In this document: piece by piece, positions 32,171 to 40,554 of the stretch | Layout of the letters: every line of letters starts with the position of its first letter | Numbering within the stretch: the first letter of the stretch is position 1 | NCBI GenBank assembly: GCA_003170415.1 | Contig: PMZJ01000041.1 | Span: 94,283-158,282, forward strand | Source of the DNA: Phycisphaerales bacterium | Lineage (GTDB): Bacteria > Planctomycetota > Phycisphaerae > Sedimentisphaerales > Anaerobacaceae | Direction of reading: 5' to 3' | Length of the DNA stretch: 64,000 nucleotides | Made by a program: the position numbers and the translations under genes | The notes under the pieces: model-generated | Databases searched by the model: none | What the model was told of the DNA's origin: nothing | What the model saw: the letters and a program-made list of their open reading frames with translations, nothing else

Positions 32171-34213
32171 ATGACTAACGACGAAATACAAAGCACTGCT
32201 TTGAATATAGATGATTTTTTTTCGCCTGGAGGGGTGGTTGGGAAATCATTTGACGGATACGAGCGGCGTCAGCAGCAAGTCGAGATGGCCAAGGCGGTGC
32301 AAAAGGCGCTGTCGATAAAACGACATTTAGTCGTGGAGGCGGGGACGGGGGTCGGCAAGAGTTTGGCGTATCTTGCGCCTGCGGTAGAAAAAGCAATTCT
32401 TGGGGCAAACCGAGTTGTTATCAGCACATTCACAATCGCTTTGCAGGAGCAGTTAATCAATAAGGATATTCCCTGTTTGAACCGGTGCCTGCCGTGGAGT
32501 TTCAAGGCGACGCTGGCGAAGGGCAAATCGAATTATCTTTGCAAGCGTCGGCTGGAGTTTGCGATTCGAAGACAGATGGGTTTGTTCGACCAGTTCGGCG
32601 ATGCGCTTGCGGAGATAAATAACTGGGCGACGAGGACGGCGGACGGGTCGCTGAGCGATTTGCCTTTTATACCGGAAGCAAGAGTTTGGGATACGGTGAA
32701 GGCAGAGCACGGCAATTGCAAAGGCAGAAAGTGCGGGTACTGGACGAGCTGCTTTTGCCAGCGTGCGAAGCGGGAACTTGAGAACGCGAATGTTATTGTT
32801 ACAAATCACGCGTTATTATTCAGCGACCTTGCGCTGCGGGAGGAAGAGTTTTCGATACTGCCTGATTACAAGTGGGTGATTATCGATGAGGCGCACAACA
32901 TTGAGCGGGTGTCGGAGGAACATTTTGGAATTGAAATAAGCAGCGGGTCGGTGAGGTTTATGTTAGACGGGCTTTATAATCCGCGAACGCATAAGGGACT
33001 GCTGGTTTATACGGAAGCGGGGAAATTGACGGACCTGGTTGTCAAGGCGTCAGAGGCGGCGAAGGAGTTTTTCAAAGACGTTCGGCAGTGGAATGAGCGG
33101 CACAGGTCACAGTCAAATGGACGATGCTACAAGAATTTTGTCGAGGACAATTTGTCTGCGCATATTAAGGAGCTGCGAGCGGGGTTGTCTGGTTTGGCAA
33201 AGCAGGCAAAGGATGAGGATGAGAGATTTGAATTGACACGATACGTCGATAAGTGCGCGGGGCTATTGCAGGATTTGGAGGCGTTTTTGCCTCAGACGAA
33301 ACAGGATTATGTTTATTGGGTTGAGGTGAGCTCACCCCGTGAGATAGGCGAAGCAGCCATCTCACGGGGTAAAAACAAGCGTGAGGCGGTTTATTTGAAA
33401 AGTGCGCCGTTAAACGTCGGGGCGGATGTGAAGAGGAGTTTGTTCGACAAGTTCGAGTCGGTAATAATGACGAGTGCGACACTGAGCAGCGGCGGAGAAA
33501 AGGGAAAAGGCGGGTTTGAATTTTTCGCGGGCAGGGTCGGTTTGGGGGATTATGATGCGGTGAAGCTGGGGTCGCCATTTGATTATCAAAAGCAGGTTAC
33601 TATTTACGTCGAGAGTGAGTTGCCTGAGCCGAATGACGAGAAGTTTGTCGAGTCGGCGTGCGAGGCGATAAAGAAATATATCCTGAAAACACAGGGGCGG
33701 GCGTTTGTGCTTTTCACAAGTTATAAGATGCTTGGAAATTTCGCGGAGCAATTGGCGGAGTGGTTTAAAGATAATAATATAGAATTGCTTCAGCAAGGGG
33801 TGGGATTAGACAGGACGTCATTGTTGAAGCGGTTCAAGATGGATGGGCGGTTTGTGTTGTTCGGTACGGATAGTTTCTGGCAGGGGGTGGATGTGGCGGG
33901 GGAGGCGCTGTCGAACGTGATAATCGTTCGGCTGCCTTTCGCGGTGCCTGATACGCCTTTGCTGGCGGGGCGATTGGATAAAATCAAAGAAGAGGGCGGC
34001 AATCCGTTTGCGGAGTACCAGTTGCCTTTGGCGATAATCAAGTTTAAGCAGGGCTTTGGCCGGCTGATTCGGACAAAAACCGATACTGGCATCGTTGTCA
34101 TTCTGGATTCCCGTATATTGAGCAAATCCTACGGCAGGAATTTTTTGGCGGCGATACCGAAATGCAAAATCGAGATAGTTACCCACAGCGGAAGACGGAT
34201 AACAGAGGACTGA
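32171..34213 (+). CDS. dinG: DinG-family ATP-dependent helicase
   Basis: XPD/DinG-type superfamily 2 helicase with an iron-sulfur cluster, 680 residues from the ATG at 32171. The open frame extends to 31880 inside the TPR gene, but only the later start fits. Motifs are EAGTGVGKSLAYLAP (Walker A), VIIDEAHNIERVSE (DEAH), a Cys-rich FeS segment CKGRKCGYWTSCFC, ITSATLSSGG-like MTSATLSSGG, and FGTDSFWQGVDVAG with QGFGRLIRT near the C-terminus. An in-frame palindromic insertion (33334-33370) adds about 13 residues in the middle of the protein, probably in a surface loop. It is likely involved in repair of structured or damaged DNA. Confidence 0.93.
   Translation: MTNDEIQSTALNIDDFFSPGGVVGKSFDGYERRQQQVEMAKAVQKALSIKRHLVVEAGTGVGKSLAYLAPAVEKAILGANRVVISTFTIALQEQLINKDIPCLNRCLPWSFKATLAKGKSNYLCKRRLEFAIRRQMGLFDQFGDALAEINNWATRTADGSLSDLPFIPEARVWDTVKAEHGNCKGRKCGYWTSCFCQRAKRELENANVIVTNHALLFSDLALREEEFSILPDYKWVIIDEAHNIERVSEEHFGIEISSGSVRFMLDGLYNPRTHKGLLVYTEAGKLTDLVVKASEAAKEFFKDVRQWNERHRSQSNGRCYKNFVEDNLSAHIKELRAGLSGLAKQAKDEDERFELTRYVDKCAGLLQDLEAFLPQTKQDYVYWVEVSSPREIGEAAISRGKNKREAVYLKSAPLNVGADVKRSLFDKFESVIMTSATLSSGGEKGKGGFEFFAGRVGLGDYDAVKLGSPFDYQKQVTIYVESELPEPNDEKFVESACEAIKKYILKTQGRAFVLFTSYKMLGNFAEQLAEWFKDNNIELLQQGVGLDRTSLLKRFKMDGRFVLFGTDSFWQGVDVAGEALSNVIIVRLPFAVPDTPLLAGRLDKIKEEGGNPFAEYQLPLAIIKFKQGFGRLIRTKTDTGIVVILDSRILSKSYGRNFLAAIPKCKIEIVTHSGRRITED
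33334..33370 (+). repeat. Palindromic element inside dinG
   Basis: ACCCCGTGAGAT (33334-33345) and ATCTCACGGGGT (33359-33370) form a perfect 12-bp stem around a 13-nt loop. It is read in frame as PREIGEAAISRG, which does not look like DinG sequence. Confidence 0.85.
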
Positions 34214-34290
34214 GGACAGCGTGCAGCGGGCAGGTTTTCAATGCAAAAATCAAAAAGCAAAACGCAAAAATACATATCAAAATGAAAAAA

Positions 34291-34332
34291 GGCCGTGAGG
34301 AATGGTATAGGCCAAATCTCACGGCCTAATTT
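34291..34332. terminator. Bidirectional terminator
   Basis: GGCCGTGAG (34291-34299) pairs with CTCACGGCC (34318-34326). A T-rich tail (TAATTTTTAAT) follows on the plus strand, and the upstream A-run gives a T-run on the minus strand. It separates dinG from the convergent PEP-CTERM gene. Confidence 0.85.
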
Positions 34333-34364
34333 TTAATGCTGTGTTGGAAACTAAGCTTTTCGTT

Positions 34365-34399
34365 TTTCCGGCTTCGCTTACAGCTATGCCGTGACAAGT
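34365..34399 (+). repeat. Direct repeat left of a PEP-CTERM gene
   Basis: A 35-nt word starting TTTCCGGCTTCGCTTA and ending AGCTATGCCGTGACAAGT. It recurs in the same orientation at 35275-35310 with a one-nucleotide length difference, bracketing the gene at 34459-35154. Confidence 0.85.
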
Positions 34400-34458
34400 C
34401 CATTTTCGTCTCGATACCCTACATCGCTGCTTTGTCGAGAGTGGTGCGTAATGTCTTT

Positions 34459-35154
34459 TTATTTCCTCTTTCGCAGAAGCAGGCCGCCGAGGGTGAGAAG
34501 GAATAACGTGGCGGGTTCGGGAGTGATAACCACGGTACCTGGGGCCGCTTCCACAAGGAGACTAATTCTCGCCCCAGCCGGGTCCCACGGACTCGGCGAA
34601 CTCGAGTTGTACCACCAGTAAGGAATGTTACAGGTAAAACCAATCAGTTGAATTTGACTGGCATCTGTTGTTGTGACCGAAGTCGCACTTGTTGAATATG
34701 AGCCGTTAGCAGCGATAACCTGTGGTTGATACGCATATGCGTATTGAGATTCATTGATTAAAGCACCGACTACAAGCGGTCCTACCTCACCTGGTGACGA
34801 GATCCCAGTGGCAGAAACCAATGTAATTTTCAGAGCAAAAGCGTCGAACGTACTTATGTCGCGATTAGCGAGGGTACCGTTGCCTCCATCTATAGAAGAT
34901 GTCCAATACAGACAGGGAATTTTGCCTTGACTGTTACGAGGGTCAGAATACGTAAAATCGAATTTAACACCAGATCCTGCCACATCTGTAATATTTACCG
35001 CGATGGGAGATTGGCCGTAATAAACGGGATAATCGTAATCCAAGCTCATTAAGGCGCTGTCTGAGAGGGTGAATGTTGTCCCGCATGCAGCAAAAGGGTA
35101 TAGAGCCAAAAGAGACAAATTAATTATACTAAAAATAACCCGATTCGTTTTCAT
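34459..35154 (-). CDS. PEP-CTERM exported protein
   Basis: 231 residues. A signal peptide (about 1-25) is followed by a beta-rich, Ser/Thr/Tyr-rich domain with few charged residues. The C-terminus is the tripartite PEP-CTERM signal: ITPEPATLFLLTLGG, a hydrophobic helix, then LLLRKRK. Such proteins are processed by an exosortase and released or attached at the cell surface, usually together with exopolysaccharide. GAGGAG lies 7 nt before the ATG. No exosortase is in the window. It stands alone between two direct repeats, downstream of a terminator, which suggests a movable or recently gained gene. Confidence 0.85.
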   Translation of the reverse strand: MKTNRVIFSIINLSLLALYPFAACGTTFTLSDSALMSLDYDYPVYYGQSPIAVNITDVAGSGVKFDFTYSDPRNSQGKIPCLYWTSSIDGGNGTLANRDISTFDAFALKITLVSATGISSPGEVGPLVVGALINESQYAYAYQPQVIAANGSYSTSATSVTTTDASQIQLIGFTCNIPYWWYNSSSPSPWDPAGARISLLVEAAPGTVVITPEPATLFLLTLGGLLLRKRK

Positions 35155-35274
35155 CTTTATCTCCTCTTCAAAAAATTTATAAAAGTTTTAGCGCACTGTG
35201 GGCACACGGATGTTTATGTAAGCGGATTACTTCCGATAGATGTGCTGTTTCTCTCATACCCTTCTCTCTTCTTC

Positions 35275-35310
35275 TTTCCGGCTTCGCTTAAAAGCTATGC
35301 CGTGACAAGT
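35275..35310 (+). repeat. Direct repeat right of a PEP-CTERM gene
   Basis: Second copy of the word at 34365-34399 in direct orientation. Recombination between the copies would remove the PEP-CTERM gene with about 910 bp. Confidence 0.85.
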
Positions 35311-35405
35311 AGCCGATTTGGCCCCCCAGCCATTCGACATTGATTGATACTACCGGATGGATATTAGGAATGTCAAGAAAAAAGTGGATTTTTAACCACA
35401 GATTA

Positions 35406-35443
35406 CACCCTTCTTCGCCGAAGCGGCTACGCAGGGCAGGCAG
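35406..35443 (-). repeat. Dispersed repeat, copy B
   Basis: Reverse complement of 201-238 with one mismatch in 38 nt. A 'ttaaccacagatta' word precedes it, related to the repeat around 60453-60613. Confidence 0.8.
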
Positions 35444-35722
35444 ATTACATTGAGAATTATTTTAAAAAAGCGATATTTAACATGGGCATTTGCTCACCGC
35501 AGGCAGGATTTTATGCATAAAAACAGGGGGGGGATGGGGACATTAAAAAACGATGCAAATCTAGTATAAACAAGCGGTTATAAATAATCGCCTGTCAGAG
35601 AAGGGGGGCTTTTTGCGTGGTTTTTCGGTCATTTTTGGGGCTGTTTTTTGAGCGTTTTTCAGATATGATTATTGTCTTAAGTGTTTGCCGTGCAACGGGT
35701 TAAATTCTGGACTCAAACAGTC

Positions 35723-35757
35723 GTATAAAACGTTTGTATCATACAAACGTTTCATAC
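35723..35757. promoter_or_regulatory. Large palindrome, candidate operator
   Basis: AAACGTTTGTAT (35728-35739), one central C, then ATACAAACGTTT (35741-35752) form a perfect 12-bp inverted repeat. Outer GTAT/ATAC words extend it to 17-nt arms with one mismatch. Each arm contains the smaller palindrome AAACGTTT. The size and symmetry are those of a dimeric or tetrameric repressor site, placed about 270 bp before the portal gene. Confidence 0.6.
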
Positions 35758-36030
35758 AGTTGTTCGCCGAAAGCGCGCAAGTGTTTTTTGACCAATCCCG
35801 GAATTTTTAAATATTTTTTTATTCCTTGTCCTGCAAGGACTTAAGTGCATTTTGGCCCATCTCTAAAATCGAAATTTTCGTCAAAAGCGCGCAAGTTCGC
35901 GCCAATTACAGAGGGACGCGAGAAGTTCCGAAGACGGATGACGGAATACAGAGGACAGAAGACGGACAAAAGGGAGAAGTTAGAAGGCAGAAGTAAGAAG
36001 TAAAAGGGCAAAAGTTAAAGGGGAAGCGAA

Positions 36031-37563
36031 ATGGGATTTGATTTGAAGATATTTGGGGACGAGACTTTGGTTGAGTCGCTGGATGTGGAATATCTGGAAT
36101 GGTTGGTGGAGGAGCGGGCGGCGGAAGTACAGACGCATTTCGGGAAGATGTGGGAGTATTACACTAACCCGATAATGGATTTGCATCGGACGGGTACTCA
36201 TACAATCGGGCATAAGGCGGGTGAAAACGGCAAGTGCTATGTTCAGGCGCAGGAGTATGGATTGCCCGCAAGGATAACGGGGTTGGTGCGGTGCGCTGAG
36301 GCGGGGATGTTCGGTGGGAGGCCCGTCGGGGACATACGTCGCAAGGAGGTGGTGATTGAGAACGATATAGCATGGCGGGTAAACGCCGCGGTGGATTTTT
36401 TGTTTGGTAAACCAATAAGCGTGGTATCCCGGTCGCCTGATGGCGTGAAGCGAGCAGAAATCGAAGGGATAATAAAGGCGGTTTTTTCGGCCAACGGCGG
36501 GATCGGGTTTTTGCAGGATATGGCGGTGCTCGGGGGCGTCTATGGTTTCGTCGATTGTATGGTCAGGCCTGGCCGGGAAATCTACGAGCGCATTTCGGAC
36601 TCTCCTTCAAACCTCAGTTACGAGGTTGTGCTTGGATTAGCACGCGCAATCGGATTGGAGCTGATAGAGGCGCCCCGGGCACTGCCTGTTCTTGATGAGA
36701 ACGATTATCGAAAAGTGGTTTACTACGTTCAGCATTTTCAGCAGGCGAGGAATCAACTGGCTGGCGGCGGAGTATTGCAGCGGTTGTTTGGGCGAGAGGG
36801 GGACAGGCGGAAAGTGGTGAGCGTGACGGAGATAACATCGGCGGAGGCGTGGCAGAGGTATGAGGACGAGGAGCTTGTGGCGGAAGGCCGGTTGCCCTGG
36901 GGATTTTTGCCGGTGGTGCATATCCAGAATCTTGCGCAGCCATTTTACTACGAGGGGCAAAGCGACGTTGAGCCATTGATGCCGATACAGGACGAGCTGA
37001 ACACGCGATTGAGTGACAGGGCGAGCAGGATAACGATGCAGTCGTTCAAGATGTACCTGGGCAAGGGGATAGAGGGCTTCGCGGAGAAGCCAGTGTCGCC
37101 GGGGGTGATGTGGCATACGGATAACCCAGACGCGGCGATAGAGGAGTTCGGCGGCGATGAGGACCATCCGAGCGAGAGTGCGCACATAGAAGAGATTCGC
37201 GAGGCGATGGACAAAATCAGCGGGATGACGCCTTTGGTGGCGGGTGTGATTCGTACCAAACTGGGGAATCTGACGAGCGCGGTTGCGCTTAGGTTGACGA
37301 TGATGGGTATGCTGTCGAAAACGGAGCGCAAGAGATTTACGTACGGCGAGGGTTTGAAGAATATAGCGGGGATGGTTCTTGAGATTTTGGACAGGGCGAA
37401 CATCTACAAGACAAACGAGCGGGACAGAGACGTCGAGATAATTTTCCCTGACCCGCTGCCTGAGAATGAAATGGAGAAACTCGAGGAGGCCAAAGCGAAG
37501 AAGGAACTTGGCGTGCCGGTTGAGAGGGTGCTGAAAGAACTGGGTTACGAAACGGTTGTGTAG
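36031..37563 (+). CDS. Phage portal protein (SPP1 gp6-like)
   Basis: 510 residues. Portal proteins form the dodecameric vertex through which DNA enters the head. The pattern here fits the SPP1-type family: an N-terminal arm, a wing with LPARITGLVRCAEAGMFGGRPV and VDFLFGKPISV, the central PVVHIQNLAQPFYYEGQSDVEPLMPIQDELNTRLSD, then a long helix with KLGNLTSAVALRLTMMGMLSKTE and a C-terminal crown. AAGGGG lies before the ATG. It is the first gene of the collinear structural cassette. No terminase gene precedes it, which is unusual because the large terminase normally lies directly upstream. Confidence 0.82.
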   Translation: MGFDLKIFGDETLVESLDVEYLEWLVEERAAEVQTHFGKMWEYYTNPIMDLHRTGTHTIGHKAGENGKCYVQAQEYGLPARITGLVRCAEAGMFGGRPVGDIRRKEVVIENDIAWRVNAAVDFLFGKPISVVSRSPDGVKRAEIEGIIKAVFSANGGIGFLQDMAVLGGVYGFVDCMVRPGREIYERISDSPSNLSYEVVLGLARAIGLELIEAPRALPVLDENDYRKVVYYVQHFQQARNQLAGGGVLQRLFGREGDRRKVVSVTEITSAEAWQRYEDEELVAEGRLPWGFLPVVHIQNLAQPFYYEGQSDVEPLMPIQDELNTRLSDRASRITMQSFKMYLGKGIEGFAEKPVSPGVMWHTDNPDAAIEEFGGDEDHPSESAHIEEIREAMDKISGMTPLVAGVIRTKLGNLTSAVALRLTMMGMLSKTERKRFTYGEGLKNIAGMVLEILDRANIYKTNERDRDVEIIFPDPLPENEMEKLEEAKAKKELGVPVERVLKELGYETVV

Positions 37564-37649
37564 TTATTAAAAAGGCAGAAGCGAGAAGTTAAAAGGCAGA
37601 AGACGGACGAAGAAAAGTTTTGAGTTTTTAGTTAAGGAGAAAAGCAAAG

Positions 37650-38177
37650 ATGGACGCGATAGAGTCGCAAGAGAGTTTGTCAGAAGACAAAGTGGAACAG
37701 CAAGACCTGAACAATGCAAGGTTGGTTCCAATCGGTGAGTCGATACGGCATCGCAAGCGGGCACAGAGTGCCGAGAAGCGGGTTGAGGAGCTTGCGGGCG
37801 AATTGTCGGAGTCGCGTGCCGAGGCGACACAGCTTGCTGATGAGTTGAAGGGAGTGCAGAAGGACCAGGAGTTGACGAAGCGATTAGCCGCGGCCGGCGC
37901 GAGGGATTTGGAGGCGGCGGTGTTGATAGCCAAGTCGCGGTTAGGCCAAGGAGACAAAACAGACATTAGCAGCATTGTGGAGCAGTTGAAGAAGGAAAAG
38001 CAGTATTTGTTTAGCGAGGCAGTAGCCGGTGGGGCGAGCCCCGCCCTACGAACTTCGTCAGTCAAAGAGCAGAGAAGTGGAGCCGGAGCGATTGAGCGGG
38101 CGGCCAAGAGGGCCGCGGGAACGGGAAGCAGGAGTGATTTGCAGGAGTATATGAGAAGACGTAGGAGTGTTGTTTAA
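37650..38177 (+). CDS. Phage scaffold-like coiled-coil protein
   Basis: 175 residues, highly charged and mostly helical: KRAQSAEKRVEELAGELSESRAEATQLADELKG and a second helix to about residue 125. The C-terminal tail is basic (LQEYMRRRRSVV). Length, position between portal and major capsid genes, and composition fit a capsid scaffolding protein, which guides shell assembly and then leaves. The segment AVAGGASPALRTSS is encoded by a repeat (38022-38050) and probably is an insertion. The upstream 86 bp contains 'aaaggcagaagcgagaag' repeat words like those before the portal gene. Confidence 0.65.
   Translation: MDAIESQESLSEDKVEQQDLNNARLVPIGESIRHRKRAQSAEKRVEELAGELSESRAEATQLADELKGVQKDQELTKRLAAAGARDLEAAVLIAKSRLGQGDKTDISSIVEQLKKEKQYLFSEAVAGGASPALRTSSVKEQRSGAGAIERAAKRAAGTGSRSDLQEYMRRRRSVV
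38022..38050 (+). repeat. GGGGCGAGCCCC repeat inside the scaffold gene
   Basis: GGGGC-GA-GCCCC (38031-38042) sits in a longer word ending CGCCCTACG, whose complement is a common dispersed type (CGTAGGGCGGGGCTCGCCCC). It is read in frame as GGASPALR. Confidence 0.75.
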
Positions 38178-38267
38178 CTGTTGTTGAAATGAAATGTTCA
38201 TAGTTCGTTGTTCGTAGTTCATTGTAATGAACACGGGACACCGGGCAATTAGGAAGGAGACAAACAC

Positions 38268-39422
38268 ATGGCATTTACGGGAAAAGCGACATATTCGGCT
38301 GGGGCGACTTTGCCGGAGTTGACGGAAGATGTGGCGGATTTAGTCGGGATAGTATCGCCTTATGAGACACCATTGCTGGACGCATTAGGCGACCCATTGA
38401 GGGAGGCGACGAGCACGCATCATGAGTGGCTTGAGGATGAACTGCTGCCAAACAAGGACGCGGTGAACGACAGCACGTTTACCGACCCGGACGTGGATAC
38501 GCAGTTTGTGGTGGACAACGGCAGCAGGTTCAGGGCAGGCGACCAGATACAGATTGAGGGCAGCAGGGAGCTGATGTTAGTGAGTGGAGTGAGCACCAAC
38601 ACGCTGACGGTTATTCGCGGTTACGCGGGGACGATGGCGGAGAACCTTGCGGACAACCAGGCAATCAACATTCTGGGTAACGCAGCTTTGGAGGGCGATG
38701 ATAAGCCGGGCGTGAGGTTTACGAATCGCAGGCGGTGCGGGAACTACACACAGATATTTACAGCGACGGTTGAGGTTTCGGGGACGGATGTGGCGGCACG
38801 TCAGTTGGGTCTGGCGGATGAGATGGACTATCAAAAGCAGGAACGGCTGCGTGAGCTAATCAGAGATATGGAAAACACGGTTATCAACGGGGGTCAGCCG
38901 GCGAGCAGTCCGCAGGGCGGTGATATGGTCAGGCGGACGATGAAGGGGGTTGTGCAGCATCTTGCGACAAATGTGTTTCGCACAGGCGATAGTGGATTTC
39001 CGTCGGGAGCGGACCTTGATGAAGCGAAGATTAACTATGTGCTGAGAAAAATATGGGCCGGCAGCAACGGGAATATCGACCTGATAGTTGTGGGCGGTTT
39101 TCAGAAGCGGAAGATAAATAGTTTTGTGTCGGCGAGCAGAAGTTACGCGGCAGGGGACACGAAGTTTACCGACTTAGTGAACGTGTACGAGAGCGATTTC
39201 GGCGTTTGCCGGATAGTAACGACACGGTGGCTACCGCAGGACACGGTTCTGCTTTTGGATTCGTCGCGGATAGCGGTATTGCCTTTGGCGGGGCGTAGTT
39301 TTCACTTCAAGCCATTGGCGAGCGCAGGTGATTATGAGTGCGGCGAACTGATAGGCGAGTACACGATGGAACTGAAGAACGAGGCGGCACACGGGATTAT
39401 TCGAGGACTTAGCGTTAGTTAG
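38268..39422 (+). CDS. Major capsid protein (SU10/DUF5309-like)
   Basis: 384 residues. The sequence shows an N-terminal arm (GATLPELTEDVADLVGIVSPYETPLLDALG), a beta-rich E-loop-like segment with an inserted small domain (FVVDNGSRFRAGDQIQIEGSRE...TLTVIRGYAGT), the long helix AARQLGLADEMDYQKQERLRELIRDMENTVING, and a C-terminal A-domain with NIDLIVVGGFQKRKIN and DFGVCRIVTTRWLPQDTVLLLD. These are hallmarks of the SU10-type HK97-fold capsid family, by memory of that family. AAGGAG lies upstream. Together with the portal this is the best evidence for a virion-like particle. Confidence 0.85.
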   Translation: MAFTGKATYSAGATLPELTEDVADLVGIVSPYETPLLDALGDPLREATSTHHEWLEDELLPNKDAVNDSTFTDPDVDTQFVVDNGSRFRAGDQIQIEGSRELMLVSGVSTNTLTVIRGYAGTMAENLADNQAINILGNAALEGDDKPGVRFTNRRRCGNYTQIFTATVEVSGTDVAARQLGLADEMDYQKQERLRELIRDMENTVINGGQPASSPQGGDMVRRTMKGVVQHLATNVFRTGDSGFPSGADLDEAKINYVLRKIWAGSNGNIDLIVVGGFQKRKINSFVSASRSYAAGDTKFTDLVNVYESDFGVCRIVTTRWLPQDTVLLLDSSRIAVLPLAGRSFHFKPLASAGDYECGELIGEYTMELKNEAAHGIIRGLSVS

Positions 39423-39437
39423 TATTTGGCGGATATC

Positions 39438-39465
39438 GGGTAGTCCCGACAAATTGGGACTACCC
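39438..39465 (+). repeat. Strong hairpin after the capsid gene
   Basis: GGGTAGTCCC (39438-39447) pairs perfectly with GGGACTACCC (39456-39465) around an 8-nt loop. No T-run follows, so it is more likely a transcript-stabilising hairpin or a dispersed repeat than a terminator. Confidence 0.75.
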
Positions 39466-39490
39466 GGATCCGGCTTGAAGGGAGTGAAAT

Positions 39491-40147
39491 ATGGTCAGGT
39501 TATGCAATGATATTGATATTTTGAAGTATGAGCCGGCGTTGTTCGGGGAGTTTCATCCGGCGAATCAGGTTATGGCGGCGGGGACGGGAGGCAAGCTTGC
39601 GGGGACGACGTTCGAGGCGAGCGGTGCGGATTTTGTGTCAGCGGGGATTGAGGCGGGCGATTGTGTTTACCTGCGGTCGGCGGACGGGATTCTTGATGGG
39701 GCATACGAGATTGTGGCGGTGGATTCAGCGACGCAGTTGTGCGTATCGGTTTTGCGAGGAGATTCGGAGTCGGTTCCGATAGCTCCGCCATCTGGTAGTG
39801 GCATCACGTATCGGATAAGCACATTCAGGCCTCAGGTGGCGGAGGTGAGCTTGCGGCTGATGGAGTATTTGTGGATTCGGCCTGGGCAGGTAATAGGTGA
39901 TGTTTCGGTGGATGAGATTCTCGATTCGGATGAGGTTCGTCAGTTGTGCGCGATGGGGGTTACGGCGGCGGCATACAGAACGTTGGCAAGCGGGGCGGAT
40001 GGAGAGAATTTAAAGGTCAAATCGCAGGAATATGAGCAGATGTTCGGGAAAGGAATGGAGCGATGCAGGGTGGCAATAGACAAAGACGGTGACGGAGTCG
40101 CGGATTCGCTACGTTACGGCGGGTGCGGACGGCTGATACGAGATTGA
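39491..40147 (+). CDS. Putative head-tail connector protein
   Basis: 218 residues with no clear motif. The N-terminal part (about 1-110) looks like a small beta domain (AGDCVYLRSADGILDGAYEIVAVDSATQLCVSVLRG), also seen inserted in capsid or connector proteins. The C-terminal part is helical (VAEVSLRLMEYLWIRPG, VRQLCAMGVTAAAYRTLASG) as in head completion adaptors. Position directly after the capsid gene supports a connector role (inference from order). A near-consensus AAGGGAG ribosome site precedes the ATG. Confidence 0.5.
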   Translation: MVRLCNDIDILKYEPALFGEFHPANQVMAAGTGGKLAGTTFEASGADFVSAGIEAGDCVYLRSADGILDGAYEIVAVDSATQLCVSVLRGDSESVPIAPPSGSGITYRISTFRPQVAEVSLRLMEYLWIRPGQVIGDVSVDEILDSDEVRQLCAMGVTAAAYRTLASGADGENLKVKSQEYEQMFGKGMERCRVAIDKDGDGVADSLRYGGCGRLIRD

Positions 40148-40185
40148 TAACTGATTATTGATAATTGATTATTTTGGGCTTTCGT

Positions 40186-40554
40186 ATGGTTAATTTGGAT
40201 GGGATTAATTTGTTCGGCGAGGGGGAGTCGCAAATCGAGGTTGGCAGTTTTAGTCGAGAGAGCATTGAGAGGTCGGCGGCGGGGCTGGATGGTGTGGTGA
40301 GTATCAATTTGGGTGGACGCGGGCGGAAGATTCAGCAAAAGGGTGAGATTCGGGCGAGAAGCAAGGCGGACCTGGACAGCAAAGTTGGAGCGATATCGGC
40401 GTTTATAGATGGGGACACGCATACGCTGGTTGATTCGCAGGGGGAGACGTTTGAGAATCTGCGGGTGGATTCTGTGAACGTTAAAAACGAACGGGGAAGC
40501 GGGGCGGGTGTGGTTGCGGATTACGAAGTGGTTTATGCGCAGTTGATGGTGTGA
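40186..40554 (+). CDS. Putative small phage structural protein
   Basis: 122 residues from the ATG at 40186. The longer frame starts with TTG at 40165 inside an A+T-rich repeat. The sequence is beta-rich (GVVSINLGGRGRKIQQKGEIRARS, FENLRVDSVNVKNERG, DYEVVYAQL) and resembles small tail or neck proteins, but no family can be named. Its stop overlaps the next start as TGATG, so translation is coupled. Confidence 0.45.
   Translation: MVNLDGINLFGEGESQIEVGSFSRESIERSAAGLDGVVSINLGGRGRKIQQKGEIRARSKADLDSKVGAISAFIDGDTHTLVDSQGETFENLRVDSVNVKNERGSGAGVVADYEVVYAQLMV

Larger units (their letters stand above)
35311..36030. other. 720-bp region upstream of the capsid cassette
   Basis: No credible gene. It holds the dispersed repeat at 35406-35443, a G-run (ggggggg-type words near 35527 and 35600), the large palindrome at 35723-35757, two copies of AAAGCGCGCAAGT (about 35768-35781 and 35883-35896), and just before the portal gene a purine-rich stretch of 'agaagacggacaaaaggg' words. 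The promoter of the capsid operon probably lies here. Confidence 0.5.
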
